Source of the DNA: an uncultured Pseudomonadota bacterium
Lineage (GTDB): Bacteria; Pseudomonadota; Gammaproteobacteria; Burkholderiales; Usitatibacteraceae
NCBI GenBank assembly: GCA_937898635.1
Contig: CALEJW010000209.1
Location: 1-39,310 of the forward strand
Reading direction: 5' to 3'
Length of the DNA stretch: 39,310 bases
A model generated the notes under the pieces. It was given only the letters and a program-made list of their open reading frames with translations. It was not told the origin of the DNA and did no database searches. Of this stretch, positions 7,223-16,191 are shown in pieces. A program made the translations under genes and the position numbers. Within the stretch, counting starts at the first letter, position 1, and every line of letters starts with the position of its first letter.

Positions 7223-10213
7223 ATGCGATCCATGAAGTTGAGGAAAGGCTGCCTTTCGTGGGCGGCGGCACTGGCGCTCGCCGCCGCGTTGCCGACCCTC
7301 GCCGACGGCGGCATCGGCCAGGCGGCTTCCGGCAAGGCGGCGGGAACGGCGAGGAACAACCTGTATATCGTGCGCATGGCCGACAAGCCGGTCGTCGCCT
7401 ACGACGGCGGCATCGCCGGCTACGCGGCCACCAAGCCGAAGAAGGGCGCGAAGATCGACCCGAGGGACAACAAGGTCGCGCGCTACGCCTCCTACCTGGG
7501 CGGCAAGCACGACGCGGCGGTCGCGAGCGTCGGCGGGCGCAAGGTCTACGGCTACCAGTACGCCTTCAACGGCTTCGCCGCGGAACTCACCGAGGCGCAG
7601 GCCGGCAGGATGGCATCGCTCCCCGGCGTCCTCGCCGTCGAGCGCGACGAGCTGCTCTCGCGCGACACCGCCACGACCCCGGCCTTCCTCGGCCTGAGCG
7701 GACCCACCGGGCTGTGGAGCACCTCCGGCGCGAAGGGCGAGAACGTCATCATCGGCATCGTCGACTCCGGCATCTGGCCGGAACACCCCAGCTTCAGCGA
7801 CCGCACCGGCGCGAACGGCAACGGCTCGCAGGGCGGCAAGCTCGACTACCACCAGATTCCCGGCTGGCACGGCAAGTGCACGCCCGGCGAGGCCTTCAAC
7901 GCCTCGAACTGCAACCAGAAGCTGATCGGCGCCCAGTTCTTCAACGCGGGCTTCGGCGGCAACGCGGGCGTCAAGGCCGAGCTTCCCTATGAATACAACT
8001 CGCCGCGCGACGCCGACGGCCACGGCACGCACACGTCCTCGACGGCCGGCGGCAACGCCGGCGTGCCCGCGACCGGCCCGGCCGCGGTGCTGGGCGCGGT
8101 GAGCGGCATCGCGCCGCGCGCGCGCATCGCCACCTACAAGGTCTGCTGGGGCCGCGGCACCGACGGCGGGTGCTTCGGCAGCGACAGCGTGGCGGCCATC
8201 GACCAGGCCGTCGCCGACGGCGTGGACGTCATCAACTTCTCGATCAGCGGCACCTCGACCAACTTCCGGGATGCCGTGGAGATCGCGTTCCTCTTCGCGG
8301 CCGACGCGGGCGTCTTCGTGGCGGCCTCGGCGGGCAACGCCGGCCCGGCCTCGAGCACGGTCGCGCACCCCGGCCCGTGGCTCACCACGGTCGCCGCGGG
8401 CACGCACAACCGCGACGGCGCGGGCTCCGCGACCCTGGGCAACTCCGTCACCTACACCGGCGCCTCCATGGCCACGCTGGGCGGCGTCGGACCGGCCCCC
8501 TTCATCGATTCCGTGGACGCCGGGCTTCCGGGCGCGGATCCCACCGAGGTGGCCCTCTGCTACAGCTCCGCCGACGGCGGCGCGGTGCTCGATCCGGCGA
8601 AGGTCGCCGGCAAGATCGTGCTCTGCGACCGCGGCGTCACCGCGCGCGTGAACAAGAGCCTCGCGGTGCAGGAAGCGGGCGGCATCGGCATGATCCTCGT
8701 GAACACGGCCGCGAGCTCGGTCAACGCCGACCTGCACTTCGTGCCCTCGGTGCACCTCGCGCACACCGACCGCGCGGCGGTGAAGGCCTACGCGGCCGCG
8801 CCCGGCGCGACGGCGACGATCAACACGGCCTCCGTCGTGCTCACGGCGCCGGCGCCCTTCACGGCGAGCTTCTCCTCGCGCGGGCCGCTGCTCGCCGGCG
8901 GCGGGAGCCTCCTCAAGCCCGACCTCATCGCGCCCGGCCAGGACATCCTCGCGGGCGTCTCGCCCTCGGGCTACGGCGGGCGCCTCTTCGACCTGCTGAG
9001 CGGCACCTCGATGTCGAGCCCGCACGTGGCCGGCCTCGGCGCGCTGATGAAGGAGCTGCATCCGTCCTGGTCGCCGATGGCCATCAAGTCGGCGCTCATG
9101 ACCACCGGCTACGACGTGCTCGACGGCGGCACGCCCGCGCCGAACACGAACCCGGTGCTCATCTTCCGCCAGGGCGCGGGCCACGTGAGCCCGGCGAGCG
9201 CCGCGGACCCCGGGCTCGTCTTCGACTCCGGCTACAACGACTGGCTGAACTTCATCTGCGGCACGCAGCCGGGCTCGTTCTGCTCCGCCTTCACGCCGAT
9301 CCACCCGAGCGACTTGAACGTGGCCTCCATCGCCATCGGCGCCATGGCGGGCACGCAGACGGTCACGCGCCGGGTCACCAACGTCGGCAACTCGGCCGCG
9401 ACCTACACCGCGAGCTACACGGGGATGGCCGGGTTCACGGTCGCCGTGAGCCCCTCCTCGCTCACGCTGGCCAAGGGCGCGACGGGGACCTTCACGGTCA
9501 CCTTCACCCGGACGACGGCGCCGCTCAACGCCTACTCGGGCGGGCAGCTGCGCTGGACCGACGGCGCGCACATGGTTCGCGTGCCGATGGTCGTGCGCCC
9601 GGTGGCGCTGGCGGCCCCGGCGCAGGCGAGCGCGAGCTACGACGTGACCTTCGGCTACAGCGGCCCGTTCACGGCGACCGGGCGCGGCCTCGTTCCCGCC
9701 GCCACGATCGCGGGCAACGTGCTCGACGATCCCGCGAACGACATCAACACGGCGCTCGGCACCGGGGTCGGCGTCACGATCCACGTGCTGAACATCCCCG
9801 CCGGCACCACCTACGCCAGGTTCTCGCTGTTCGACGACTTCACCGACGGCAACGACGACCTCGACCTCTACGTCTTCAACCCGGGCGGGTCCCAGGTCGG
9901 CGGCAGCGGCTCGGGCACGTCGGCCGAGGAGGTGAACCTCGTGAACCCGGCGCCGGGCAACTACTTCGTCGTGGTGCACGGCTGGCAGGCCGACGGGGCG
10001 GATGCGAACTACACGCTCTTCCACTGGAACCTCGGTTCCGCGGACGCCGGCAACATGACGGTCACGGCGCCGGCCACCGCGACGATCGGCGCCACCGGCA
10101 CCATCGGGCTTTCCTTCAGCGGCCTCGTGCCCGGCACCAAGTACCTGGGCTCCGTGGCCTACGGCGGCGCGGCCGGCCTGCCCAACCCGACCATCGTGCG
10201 CGTCGATCCCTGA
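7223..10213 (+). CDS. Secreted subtilisin-like serine protease (S8) with PA, Fn3-like and PPC-like domains
   Basis: 996 residues. A signal peptide (basic start, hydrophobic 11-26) is followed by an I9-type inhibitory propeptide (about 46-147), then the S8 catalytic domain with D181 (IVDSGIWPEH), H267 (DGHGTHTSS), oxyanion N372 (SAGNAGP) and S596 (GTSMSSPHVAG). A protease-associated (PA) insert lies between H and S at about 440-535. An Fn3-like beta domain follows (about 695-790, starting near TVTRRVTNVGNSA), then a pre-peptidase C-terminal-like domain (about 820-930) with the acidic DDFTDGNDDLDLYVF strand. The catalytic triad is complete, so the enzyme should be active outside the cell after self-cleavage. 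The arrangement of propeptide, split catalytic domain with PA, then Fn3-like domain is that of cucumisin-type plant subtilases. A good ribosome site (GGGGAGAC) precedes ATG 7223, and an intrinsic terminator closes the unit. Confidence 0.93.
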   Translation: MRSMKLRKGCLSWAAALALAAALPTLADGGIGQAASGKAAGTARNNLYIVRMADKPVVAYDGGIAGYAATKPKKGAKIDPRDNKVARYASYLGGKHDAAVASVGGRKVYGYQYAFNGFAAELTEAQAGRMASLPGVLAVERDELLSRDTATTPAFLGLSGPTGLWSTSGAKGENVIIGIVDSGIWPEHPSFSDRTGANGNGSQGGKLDYHQIPGWHGKCTPGEAFNASNCNQKLIGAQFFNAGFGGNAGVKAELPYEYNSPRDADGHGTHTSSTAGGNAGVPATGPAAVLGAVSGIAPRARIATYKVCWGRGTDGGCFGSDSVAAIDQAVADGVDVINFSISGTSTNFRDAVEIAFLFAADAGVFVAASAGNAGPASSTVAHPGPWLTTVAAGTHNRDGAGSATLGNSVTYTGASMATLGGVGPAPFIDSVDAGLPGADPTEVALCYSSADGGAVLDPAKVAGKIVLCDRGVTARVNKSLAVQEAGGIGMILVNTAASSVNADLHFVPSVHLAHTDRAAVKAYAAAPGATATINTASVVLTAPAPFTASFSSRGPLLAGGGSLLKPDLIAPGQDILAGVSPSGYGGRLFDLLSGTSMSSPHVAGLGALMKELHPSWSPMAIKSALMTTGYDVLDGGTPAPNTNPVLIFRQGAGHVSPASAADPGLVFDSGYNDWLNFICGTQPGSFCSAFTPIHPSDLNVASIAIGAMAGTQTVTRRVTNVGNSAATYTASYTGMAGFTVAVSPSSLTLAKGATGTFTVTFTRTTAPLNAYSGGQLRWTDGAHMVRVPMVVRPVALAAPAQASASYDVTFGYSGPFTATGRGLVPAATIAGNVLDDPANDINTALGTGVGVTIHVLNIPAGTTYARFSLFDDFTDGNDDLDLYVFNPGGSQVGGSGSGTSAEEVNLVNPAPGNYFVVVHGWQADGADANYTLFHWNLGSADAGNMTVTAPATATIGATGTIGLSFSGLVPGTKYLGSVAYGGAAGLPNPTIVRVDP

Positions 10214-10240
10214 CGCGTCGCGCGCTTCGCCTCGAACGGC

Positions 10241-10272
10241 GCCCCGGGGATCGCTCCCCGGGGCGTTTTTTT
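10241..10272 (+). terminator. Intrinsic terminator after the subtilase
   Basis: A perfect 10-base-pair inverted repeat (GCCCCGGGGA / TCCCCGGGGC) with a TCGC loop is followed by G and seven T residues. It lies 28 bases after the protease stop, so it should end that transcript and insulate kbl. Confidence 0.92.
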
Positions 10273-10292
10273 CGCGGCGGTCCGCGGCGGGC

Positions 10293-10298
10293 TAGAAT
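10293..10298 (+). promoter_or_regulatory. Probable -10 box of the kbl-tdh-bkd operon
   Basis: TAGAAT in the context GCTAGAATGGCG, one mismatch from TATAAT, lies about 40 bases upstream of the kbl ATG and just after the preceding terminator. No clear TTGACA is seen at the right distance; a weak TTCGCG lies 16 bases upstream. Confidence 0.4.
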
Positions 10299-10338
10299 GG
10301 CGGCTACCCCACCCCTTCCTTGAGACGATAAGACCGCC

Positions 10339-11541
10339 ATGAGCGATCGCTATCTGTCCCAGGTACGCGACACGCTGGCGAAGATCCGCGCCGACGGGTT
10401 CCACAAGACCGAACGGATCATCGCGAGCCCCCAGTCGGCGGCCATACGGCTGGCCGACGGCTCGGAAGTCCTCAACTTCTGCGCGAACAACTACCTCGGC
10501 CTCGCCGGCGACCCGCGGCTCGTCGCCGCCGCGAAGGACGCGCTCGACCGCCACGGCTACGGCATGGCCTCGGTGCGCTTCATCTGCGGCACCCAGGACG
10601 TGCACAAGGCGCTCGAGCGCGAGCTCGCCGCCTTCCTGAGGACCGACGACTGCATCCTCTACGGCAGCTGCTTCGACGCGAACGGCGGGCTCTTCGAGAC
10701 GCTGCTCACGGAGGAGGACGCGGTCCTGAGCGACGAGCTGAACCACGCGAGCATCGTGGACGGCATCCGCCTGTGCAAGGCGAAGCGCTACCGCTACCGC
10801 AACAACGACATGGCGGACCTCGAGGCGAAGCTGAGGGAGGCCGACGCCGCGGGCGCGCGCTTCAAGCTGGTCGCCACCGACGGCGTGTTCTCCATGGACG
10901 GGATCGTCGCGAACCTGCCCGCGATCTGCGACCTCGCCGAGCGCCACGACGCGCTCACGATGGTGGACGACTCCCACGCGGTGGGTTTCGTGGGCAAGGC
11001 GGGGCGCGGCACGCCGGAGCTCTGCGGGGTCGAGGGGCGCATCGACATCCTCACCGGCACCCTCGGCAAGGCGATGGGTGGCGCCTCGGGCGGCTACACC
11101 GCGGGACGGCGCGAGATCGTGGAGCTGCTGCGCCAGCGCTCGCGGCCCTACCTCTTCTCCAACTCGCTCGCGCCCGTCATCGCCGAGACCTCGCTCGCGG
11201 TGCTCGCCCTCCTCGCCGGCGAGGAGGGCGCGCGACTTCGCGAGCGCGTGCGCGACAACGGCGCGCGCTTCCGTGCTGCCATGGCGGCGCTGGGCTTCGA
11301 CCTCGTCCCGGGCGCGCACCCGATCATCCCGGTGATGCTGGGCGACGCCTCCCTCGCCACGCGCATGGCCGACGCGCTCCTCGCCGAGGGCGTGTACGTG
11401 ATCGGCTTTTCCTACCCCGTGGTGCCGAAGGGCAAGGCGCGCATCCGCACGCAGATGAGCGCCGCCCACACCCCGGCGCAGGTCGACCGCGCGGCCGAGG
11501 CCTTCGGCAAGGTCGCCCGGTCGCTCGGCGCCCTCCCGTGA
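10339..11541 (+). CDS. kbl: Glycine C-acetyltransferase (2-amino-3-ketobutyrate CoA ligase)
   Basis: 400 residues, a member of the alpha-oxoamine synthase family of PLP enzymes. It cleaves 2-amino-3-ketobutyrate with CoA to glycine and acetyl-CoA, the second step of threonine breakdown. Visible marks are the NFCANNYLGLAG start block, SVRFICGT (78-85), DELNHASIVDG, the PLP-contacting VDDSHAVGF (209-217), and the Schiff-base lysine K244 in TGTLGKAMGG, the same number as in the E. coli enzyme. It is followed 43 bases later by tdh, which makes its substrate, so the two act in sequence. It is the first gene of a five-gene same-strand run. Confidence 0.96.
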   Translation: MSDRYLSQVRDTLAKIRADGFHKTERIIASPQSAAIRLADGSEVLNFCANNYLGLAGDPRLVAAAKDALDRHGYGMASVRFICGTQDVHKALERELAAFLRTDDCILYGSCFDANGGLFETLLTEEDAVLSDELNHASIVDGIRLCKAKRYRYRNNDMADLEAKLREADAAGARFKLVATDGVFSMDGIVANLPAICDLAERHDALTMVDDSHAVGFVGKAGRGTPELCGVEGRIDILTGTLGKAMGGASGGYTAGRREIVELLRQRSRPYLFSNSLAPVIAETSLAVLALLAGEEGARLRERVRDNGARFRAAMAALGFDLVPGAHPIIPVMLGDASLATRMADALLAEGVYVIGFSYPVVPKGKARIRTQMSAAHTPAQVDRAAEAFGKVARSLGALP

Positions 11542-11584
11542 AACCCGGCCCCGCCGCCCCCACTGCCCCCGCGAAGGTGAACCG

Positions 11585-12613
11585 ATGAAGGCACTTGCGA
11601 AGACGGAAAGAGGCCCGGGCCTCACGCTCACGCGCGTGAAGAAGCCGGAGGTCGGGCACAACGACGTGATGATCCGCATCCGCAAGACGGCGATCTGCGG
11701 CACGGACGTGCACATCTGGAAGTGGGACGACTGGGCGCAGAAGACCATCCCCGTGCCCATGCAGGTGGGGCACGAGTACGTGGGCGAGATCGTCGAGATG
11801 GGCGTGGAGGTGAAGGGCTTCCGGGTGGGCGACCGCGTCTCCGGCGAGGGCCACATCACCTGCGGCTTCTGCCGCAACTGCCGCGCGGGCCGGCGCCACC
11901 TGTGCCGCAACACGGTGGGCGTGGGCGTGAACCGCGAGGGCGCCTTCGCCGAGTACCTCGTGATCCCCGCCTTCAACGCCTTCCGGATCCCCGACGACAT
12001 CCCCGACGACCTCGCGGCGATCTTCGACCCCTTCGGCAACGCCACGCACACGGCGCTCGCCTACAACCTCGTGGGCGAGGACGTGCTGGTCACCGGCGCG
12101 GGCCCCATCGGCATCATGGCGGTGGCGATCGCCCGGCACGTGGGCGCCCGGCACGTGGTGATCACGGACGTGAACGACTACCGCCTCGGCCTCGCGCGGA
12201 AGATGGGCGCCACGCGCGCGGTGAACGTCGCGAGCGGGAAGCTGCGCGACGTGATGGACGCCCTCGGCATGACGGAGGGCTTCGACGTGGGCCTGGAGAT
12301 GTCGGGCGCCCCCCAGGCCTTCACGCAGATGCTCGAGCACATGAACCACGGCGGCAAGATCGCGCTCCTCGGCATCCCGCCGCCGGGCATGGCGATCGAC
12401 TGGAACCAGGTGATCTTCAAGGGCCTCGAGATCCGCGGCATCTACGGGCGCGAGATGTTCGAGACGTGGTACAAGATGGTCGCGATGCTGCAGAGCGGGC
12501 TGGACCTCTCCCCCGTCATCACCCACCACTTCCCCGTGGACGAGTACGAGGCGGGCTTCGCCGCGATGCTCTCCGGGGCGAGCGGCAAGGTGATCCTCGA
12601 CTGGGCGGCCTGA
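11585..12613 (+). CDS. tdh: L-threonine 3-dehydrogenase
   Basis: 342 residues, a zinc-dependent medium-chain dehydrogenase. Numbering coincides with E. coli Tdh: catalytic zinc ligands C38, H63 and E64, and structural zinc ligands C93, C96, C99 and C107. The Rossmann segment VTGAGPIGIMA follows in the middle. It oxidises L-threonine with NAD to 2-amino-3-ketobutyrate, which Kbl, encoded just upstream, cleaves. An AAGGTGA ribosome site precedes ATG 11585. The stop is only two bases before the start of bkdA1, so the branched-chain dehydrogenase genes are very probably co-transcribed. Confidence 0.96.
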   Translation: MKALAKTERGPGLTLTRVKKPEVGHNDVMIRIRKTAICGTDVHIWKWDDWAQKTIPVPMQVGHEYVGEIVEMGVEVKGFRVGDRVSGEGHITCGFCRNCRAGRRHLCRNTVGVGVNREGAFAEYLVIPAFNAFRIPDDIPDDLAAIFDPFGNATHTALAYNLVGEDVLVTGAGPIGIMAVAIARHVGARHVVITDVNDYRLGLARKMGATRAVNVASGKLRDVMDALGMTEGFDVGLEMSGAPQAFTQMLEHMNHGGKIALLGIPPPGMAIDWNQVIFKGLEIRGIYGREMFETWYKMVAMLQSGLDLSPVITHHFPVDEYEAGFAAMLSGASGKVILDWAA

Positions 12614-12615
12614 GC

Positions 12616-13875
12616 ATGGCGCGCCGATCCCCCGCCCCGCCCGCGAGCCCGTACGCGCCCCTGCACCTGCACGTGCCGGAGCCGCCCGGGCGCCCGGGCC
12701 GCGAGACCGACTTCTCCTACCTGAACCTCTCGCCCGCGGGCGCCGTGCGCCGCCCGCCCGTGGACGCGCGCCCCGCCGACACCGGCGACATCGTGGAATC
12801 CCTCGTGCGCGTCCTCGACGACGACGGGCGCGCCGTCGGGCCCTGGGACCCGAAGGCCGAGCCCGCGCTCCTGAAGCAGGGCCTCGTCGCGATGCTCAAG
12901 ACGCGCCTCTTCGACGCGCGGATGCTCGTCGCGCAGCGGCAGAAGAAGATGTCCTTCTACATGCAGTGCCTGGGCGAGGAGGCGGTGGCCGTGGGGCAGG
13001 CGCTCGCGCTCAACCCCGACGACATGTGCTTCCCCACCTACCGCCAGCAGGGCATCCTCGTCGCGCGCGGCTACCCGCTCGTGGACATGATGTGCCAGCT
13101 CTTCTCGAACGAGCGCGACCCCGTGAAGGGGCGCCAGCTGCCGGTGATGTACACCTCGCGCGCGCACGGCTTCTTCTCGATCTCGGGCAACCTCGGCACG
13201 CAGTACATCCAGGCGGTGGGCTGGGCGATGGCCTCCGCCATCAAGGGCGACACGCGGATCGCCTCGGCGTGGGTGGGCGACGGGTCCACGGCGGAATCCG
13301 ACTTCCACAGCGCGCTCACCTTCGCGGCCGTGTACCGCGCGCCGGTGATCCTCAACATCGTGAACAACCAGTGGGCGATCTCCTCCTTCCAGGGCATCGC
13401 CGGCGGCGAGGCGGCCACCTTCGCCGCGCGCGGCGTGGGCATCGGCATCGCCTCGCTCCGGGTGGACGGCAACGACTTCCTCGCCGTGCTCTCGGCCTCG
13501 CGCTGGGCCGCCGAGCGCGCGCGCCGCGGGCTGGGGCCGACGCTCGTCGAGTGGACCACCTACCGCGCGGGCGCGCACTCCACCTCCGACGACCCCTCCA
13601 AGTACCGCCCCGCCGACGACTGGAAGCGCTTCCCGCTGGGCGACCCGGTGGAGCGGCTGAAGAAGCACCTCACCGTCCTCGGCGAGTGGTCCGACGCGGA
13701 GCACGAGCGCGCGACGAAGGCGCTGGAGGCGGAGATCGCCGCCGCGCAGAAGGAGGCGGAGAGCTACGGCACCCTCGCCTCGGGGCACGTCCACGACGCC
13801 TCGACGATGTTCGAGGACATCTACAAGGAGATGCCCGAACACCTCGCGCGGCAGCGCAGAGAGCTGGAGGGCTAG
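12616..13875 (+). CDS. bkdA1: Branched-chain 2-oxoacid dehydrogenase E1 alpha subunit
   Basis: 419 residues. This is the thiamine-diphosphate-binding alpha subunit of the decarboxylase (E1) that acts on the keto acids of valine, leucine and isoleucine. The ThDP motif runs from GDGS (221-224) to NN (250-251, in NIVNNQWAISS). The substrate-side block FPTYRQQG and the phospho-loop-like YRAGAHSTSDDPSKYR also match BCKDH E1 alpha rather than pyruvate dehydrogenase. The about 60-residue N-terminal extension (Pro/Arg-rich, then VESLVRVLDDDG) is usual for the bacterial BkdA1 type. The start ATG 12616 is two bases after the tdh stop. It works as an alpha2beta2 tetramer with the next gene product. Confidence 0.95.
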   Translation: MARRSPAPPASPYAPLHLHVPEPPGRPGRETDFSYLNLSPAGAVRRPPVDARPADTGDIVESLVRVLDDDGRAVGPWDPKAEPALLKQGLVAMLKTRLFDARMLVAQRQKKMSFYMQCLGEEAVAVGQALALNPDDMCFPTYRQQGILVARGYPLVDMMCQLFSNERDPVKGRQLPVMYTSRAHGFFSISGNLGTQYIQAVGWAMASAIKGDTRIASAWVGDGSTAESDFHSALTFAAVYRAPVILNIVNNQWAISSFQGIAGGEAATFAARGVGIGIASLRVDGNDFLAVLSASRWAAERARRGLGPTLVEWTTYRAGAHSTSDDPSKYRPADDWKRFPLGDPVERLKKHLTVLGEWSDAEHERATKALEAEIAAAQKEAESYGTLASGHVHDASTMFEDIYKEMPEHLARQRRELEG

Positions 13876-13878
13876 CCC

Positions 13879-14895
13879 GTGGCCACGATGACGATGATCC
13901 AGGCGCTGCGCTCGGCGATGGACGTGATGCTCGATCGCGACGAAAGCGTTGTCGTGTTCGGCGAGGACGTGGGCTACTTCGGCGGCGTCTTCCGCTGCAC
14001 CGACGGGCTGCAGGCGAAGTACGGCACCTCGCGGGTCTTCGACACGCCCATCGCCGAGGGCGGCCTCGTGGGCGTGGGCATCGGCATGGGCGCCTACGGG
14101 CTGCGTCCCGTGGTGGAGGTGCAGTTCGCCGACTACATCTACCCCGCCTACGACCAGATCGTGTCGGAAGCGGCGCGGATCCGCTACCGCTCCGCCGGCG
14201 ACTTCACCGCGCCGATGACCATCCGCATGCCCTGCGGCGGCGGCATCTACGGCGGGCAGACCCACAGCCAGAGCCCCGAGGCCCTCTTCACCCACGTGTG
14301 CGGACTGCGCACGGTGATGCCCTCCAACCCGTACGACGCCAAGGGTCTCCTCATCGCCTCGATCGAGTGCGACGACCCGGTGATCTTCCTCGAGCCCAAG
14401 CGGCTCTACAACGGCCCCTTCGACGGCCACCACGACCGGCCGGTGGTGCCGTGGACGGATCATCCCCTCGCCGAGGTGCCCGAGGGGCACTACACCGTGC
14501 CGCTGGAATCGGCGGCGGTCGTGCGCCCGGGCGGCGATCTCACGGTGCTCGCCTACGGCACCATGGTGTGGGTGTCGGAGACGGCGGCCGGCGAGACGGG
14601 GATCGACGCCGAGATCATCGACCTGCGCAGCCTCTGGCCCCTCGACCTCGCGACGATCGTGGCTTCCGTCGAGAAGACGGGGCGCTGCGTGATCGTGCAC
14701 GAGGCCACGCGAACCAGCGGCTTCGGCGCGGAGCTCGCCGCGCTCGTTCAGGAACACTGCTTCTACCACCTGGAGGCGCCCATCGCGCGCGTGACCGGGT
14801 GGGACACGCCCTACCCGCACGCGCAGGAATGGGCCTACTTCCCGGGGCCGGCCCGCGTGGGCGCCGCGTTCCGGCGCGCTATGGAGGCCCAATGA
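13879..14895 (+). CDS. bkdA2: Branched-chain 2-oxoacid dehydrogenase E1 beta subunit
   Basis: 338 residues, starting with GTG at 13879 three bases after the bkdA1 stop, with GGAGGG inside the end of bkdA1 as ribosome site. Marks of the transketolase-like beta subunit are FGEDVGYFGGVFRCT near the N-terminus, PIAEGGLVGVGIGMGAYG, VEVQFADYIYPAYDQIVSEAA, and a C-terminal domain with EATRTSGFGAELAA and RVTGWDTPYPH. It completes the E1 heterotetramer. Its stop codon overlaps the bkdB start (ATGA), which implies translational coupling. Confidence 0.95.
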   Translation: MATMTMIQALRSAMDVMLDRDESVVVFGEDVGYFGGVFRCTDGLQAKYGTSRVFDTPIAEGGLVGVGIGMGAYGLRPVVEVQFADYIYPAYDQIVSEAARIRYRSAGDFTAPMTIRMPCGGGIYGGQTHSQSPEALFTHVCGLRTVMPSNPYDAKGLLIASIECDDPVIFLEPKRLYNGPFDGHHDRPVVPWTDHPLAEVPEGHYTVPLESAAVVRPGGDLTVLAYGTMVWVSETAAGETGIDAEIIDLRSLWPLDLATIVASVEKTGRCVIVHEATRTSGFGAELAALVQEHCFYHLEAPIARVTGWDTPYPHAQEWAYFPGPARVGAAFRRAMEAQ

Positions 14896-16103
14896 GCCTG
14901 CACGTGGTCAAGGTGCCCGACATCGGCGAGGGCATCGCGGAAGTCGAGCTGGTGGCCTGGCACGTGGCCGAGGGCGACGCGGTCGAGGCCGACCAGGTGG
15001 TGGCCGACGTGATGACCGACAAGGCGACGGTGGAGGTTCCCGTGCCCGTGGCCGGCCGCGTGGCCGCGCTGGGCGGAAAGGTCGGCGAGAAGATCGCGGT
15101 GGGCGCCGTGCTCATGAAGATCGAGGGGGAGGCGAAGGAGGCCGGCGCGCGCGGGCCCCGCGCGCCGGAAGCGAAGCCCGCCGCCCCGGTCTCGCCGCCA
15201 CCCGCGAAACCGGCGGCACCCGCGGGCGGGCCGGCGGGCGGCGAGAAGGCCCTCGCCTCGCCTTCCGTGCGCCGCCACGCGCGCGAGCTCGGCATCGAGC
15301 TGGGCGGCGTGCGCGGCAGCGGGCCGGGCGGGCGCATCCTGCACGAGGACCTCGAGGGCGGCGGCGGCGCGAAAGCCGCAGGCGGCCCGCGCTACGCCCG
15401 CCGCAATGGCGAGACCAAGGTGCCCGTGATCGGGCTGCGCCGCGTGATCGCGCAGCGCATGCAGGAGGCGATGCGGCGCATCCCGCACTTCACCTATGTC
15501 GAGGAAGTGGACGTGACGGAGCTCGAGGCGCTTCGCGCGCGCCTGAACGGGGAGCGCGGCGCCTCCCGCGGAAAGCTCACGGTGCTTCCCTTCCTGATGC
15601 GGGCCATGGTCCTCGCGGCGGCGCGCTTCCCGCAGATGAACGCGCGCTTCGACGACGAGCACGACGAGGTGACGCGCTTCGAGGCCGTGCACATCGGCAT
15701 CGCCACGCAGACCGGGGGAGGGCTCATGGTTCCCGTGGTCCGCCACGCGGAGGCGCTCGACCTCTGGGCCGCCGCGGCCGAGCTCGCGCGGCTCGCGCAG
15801 GCCGCGCGCGAGGGCAGGGCCTCGCGCGAGGAGCTTTCCGGCTCCACCGTCACGATCACGAGCCTGGGCCCGCTGGGCGGGATCGTCACGACCCCGGTCA
15901 TCAACGCGCCGGAAGTGGCCATCGTGGGCGTGAACCGGATCGTCGAGCGGCCGGCGATCGTCTCCGGCGCGATCGTGCCGAGGAAGCTCATGAACCTCTC
16001 GTCCTCCTTCGACCACCGCGTGGTGGACGGGCAGGACGCCGCGGAGTACGTGCAGGCGCTGCGGGGCTGCCTGGAGTGCCCGGCGCTGCTCTTCGTGGAC
16101 TAG
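14892..16103 (+). CDS. bkdB: Dihydrolipoamide branched-chain acyltransferase (E2)
   Basis: 403 residues. An N-terminal lipoyl domain (about 1-78) carries lipoyl-lysine K44 in MTDKATVEV. An Ala/Pro linker, a peripheral subunit-binding domain (about 120-158, SPSVRRHARELGI) and a catalytic acyltransferase domain follow, ending with H375-R-V-V-D379-G. It transfers the acyl group from E1 to CoA and forms the core of the complex. The single lipoyl domain is normal for this subunit. The gene overlaps bkdA2 by four bases. No dihydrolipoamide dehydrogenase (E3) gene follows, so E3 must come from elsewhere, as is common when a shared lpd serves several complexes. Confidence 0.95.
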   Translation: MSLHVVKVPDIGEGIAEVELVAWHVAEGDAVEADQVVADVMTDKATVEVPVPVAGRVAALGGKVGEKIAVGAVLMKIEGEAKEAGARGPRAPEAKPAAPVSPPPAKPAAPAGGPAGGEKALASPSVRRHARELGIELGGVRGSGPGGRILHEDLEGGGGAKAAGGPRYARRNGETKVPVIGLRRVIAQRMQEAMRRIPHFTYVEEVDVTELEALRARLNGERGASRGKLTVLPFLMRAMVLAAARFPQMNARFDDEHDEVTRFEAVHIGIATQTGGGLMVPVVRHAEALDLWAAAAELARLAQAAREGRASREELSGSTVTITSLGPLGGIVTTPVINAPEVAIVGVNRIVERPAIVSGAIVPRKLMNLSSSFDHRVVDGQDAAEYVQALRGCLECPALLFVD

Positions 16104-16145
16104 CGGCGCACGGGGCACGCTGCCGGAACGGGGACGGGACTGTGG

Positions 16146-16151
16146 GATAAT
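16146..16151 (+). promoter_or_regulatory. Possible -10 box upstream of the repeat lipoprotein gene
   Basis: GATAAT in TGGGATAATCG lies about 40 bases before the GTG at 16192 and after the bkdB stop. The match is good, but no clear -35 is visible. Confidence 0.35.
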
Positions 16152-16191
16152 CGCCCCCTCCCCGCAAGCCCCGTTTCCCCAAGGACCGCTC

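Noticed and set aside
3251..10024. Very long open frame (over 2200 codons) on the minus strand
   Set aside because: It is antisense to the cyclase, receiver and subtilase genes and out of frame with hss. Its translation is Arg/Ala/Gly/His-rich with no domain. It is an artefact of high GC, where stop codons are rare.
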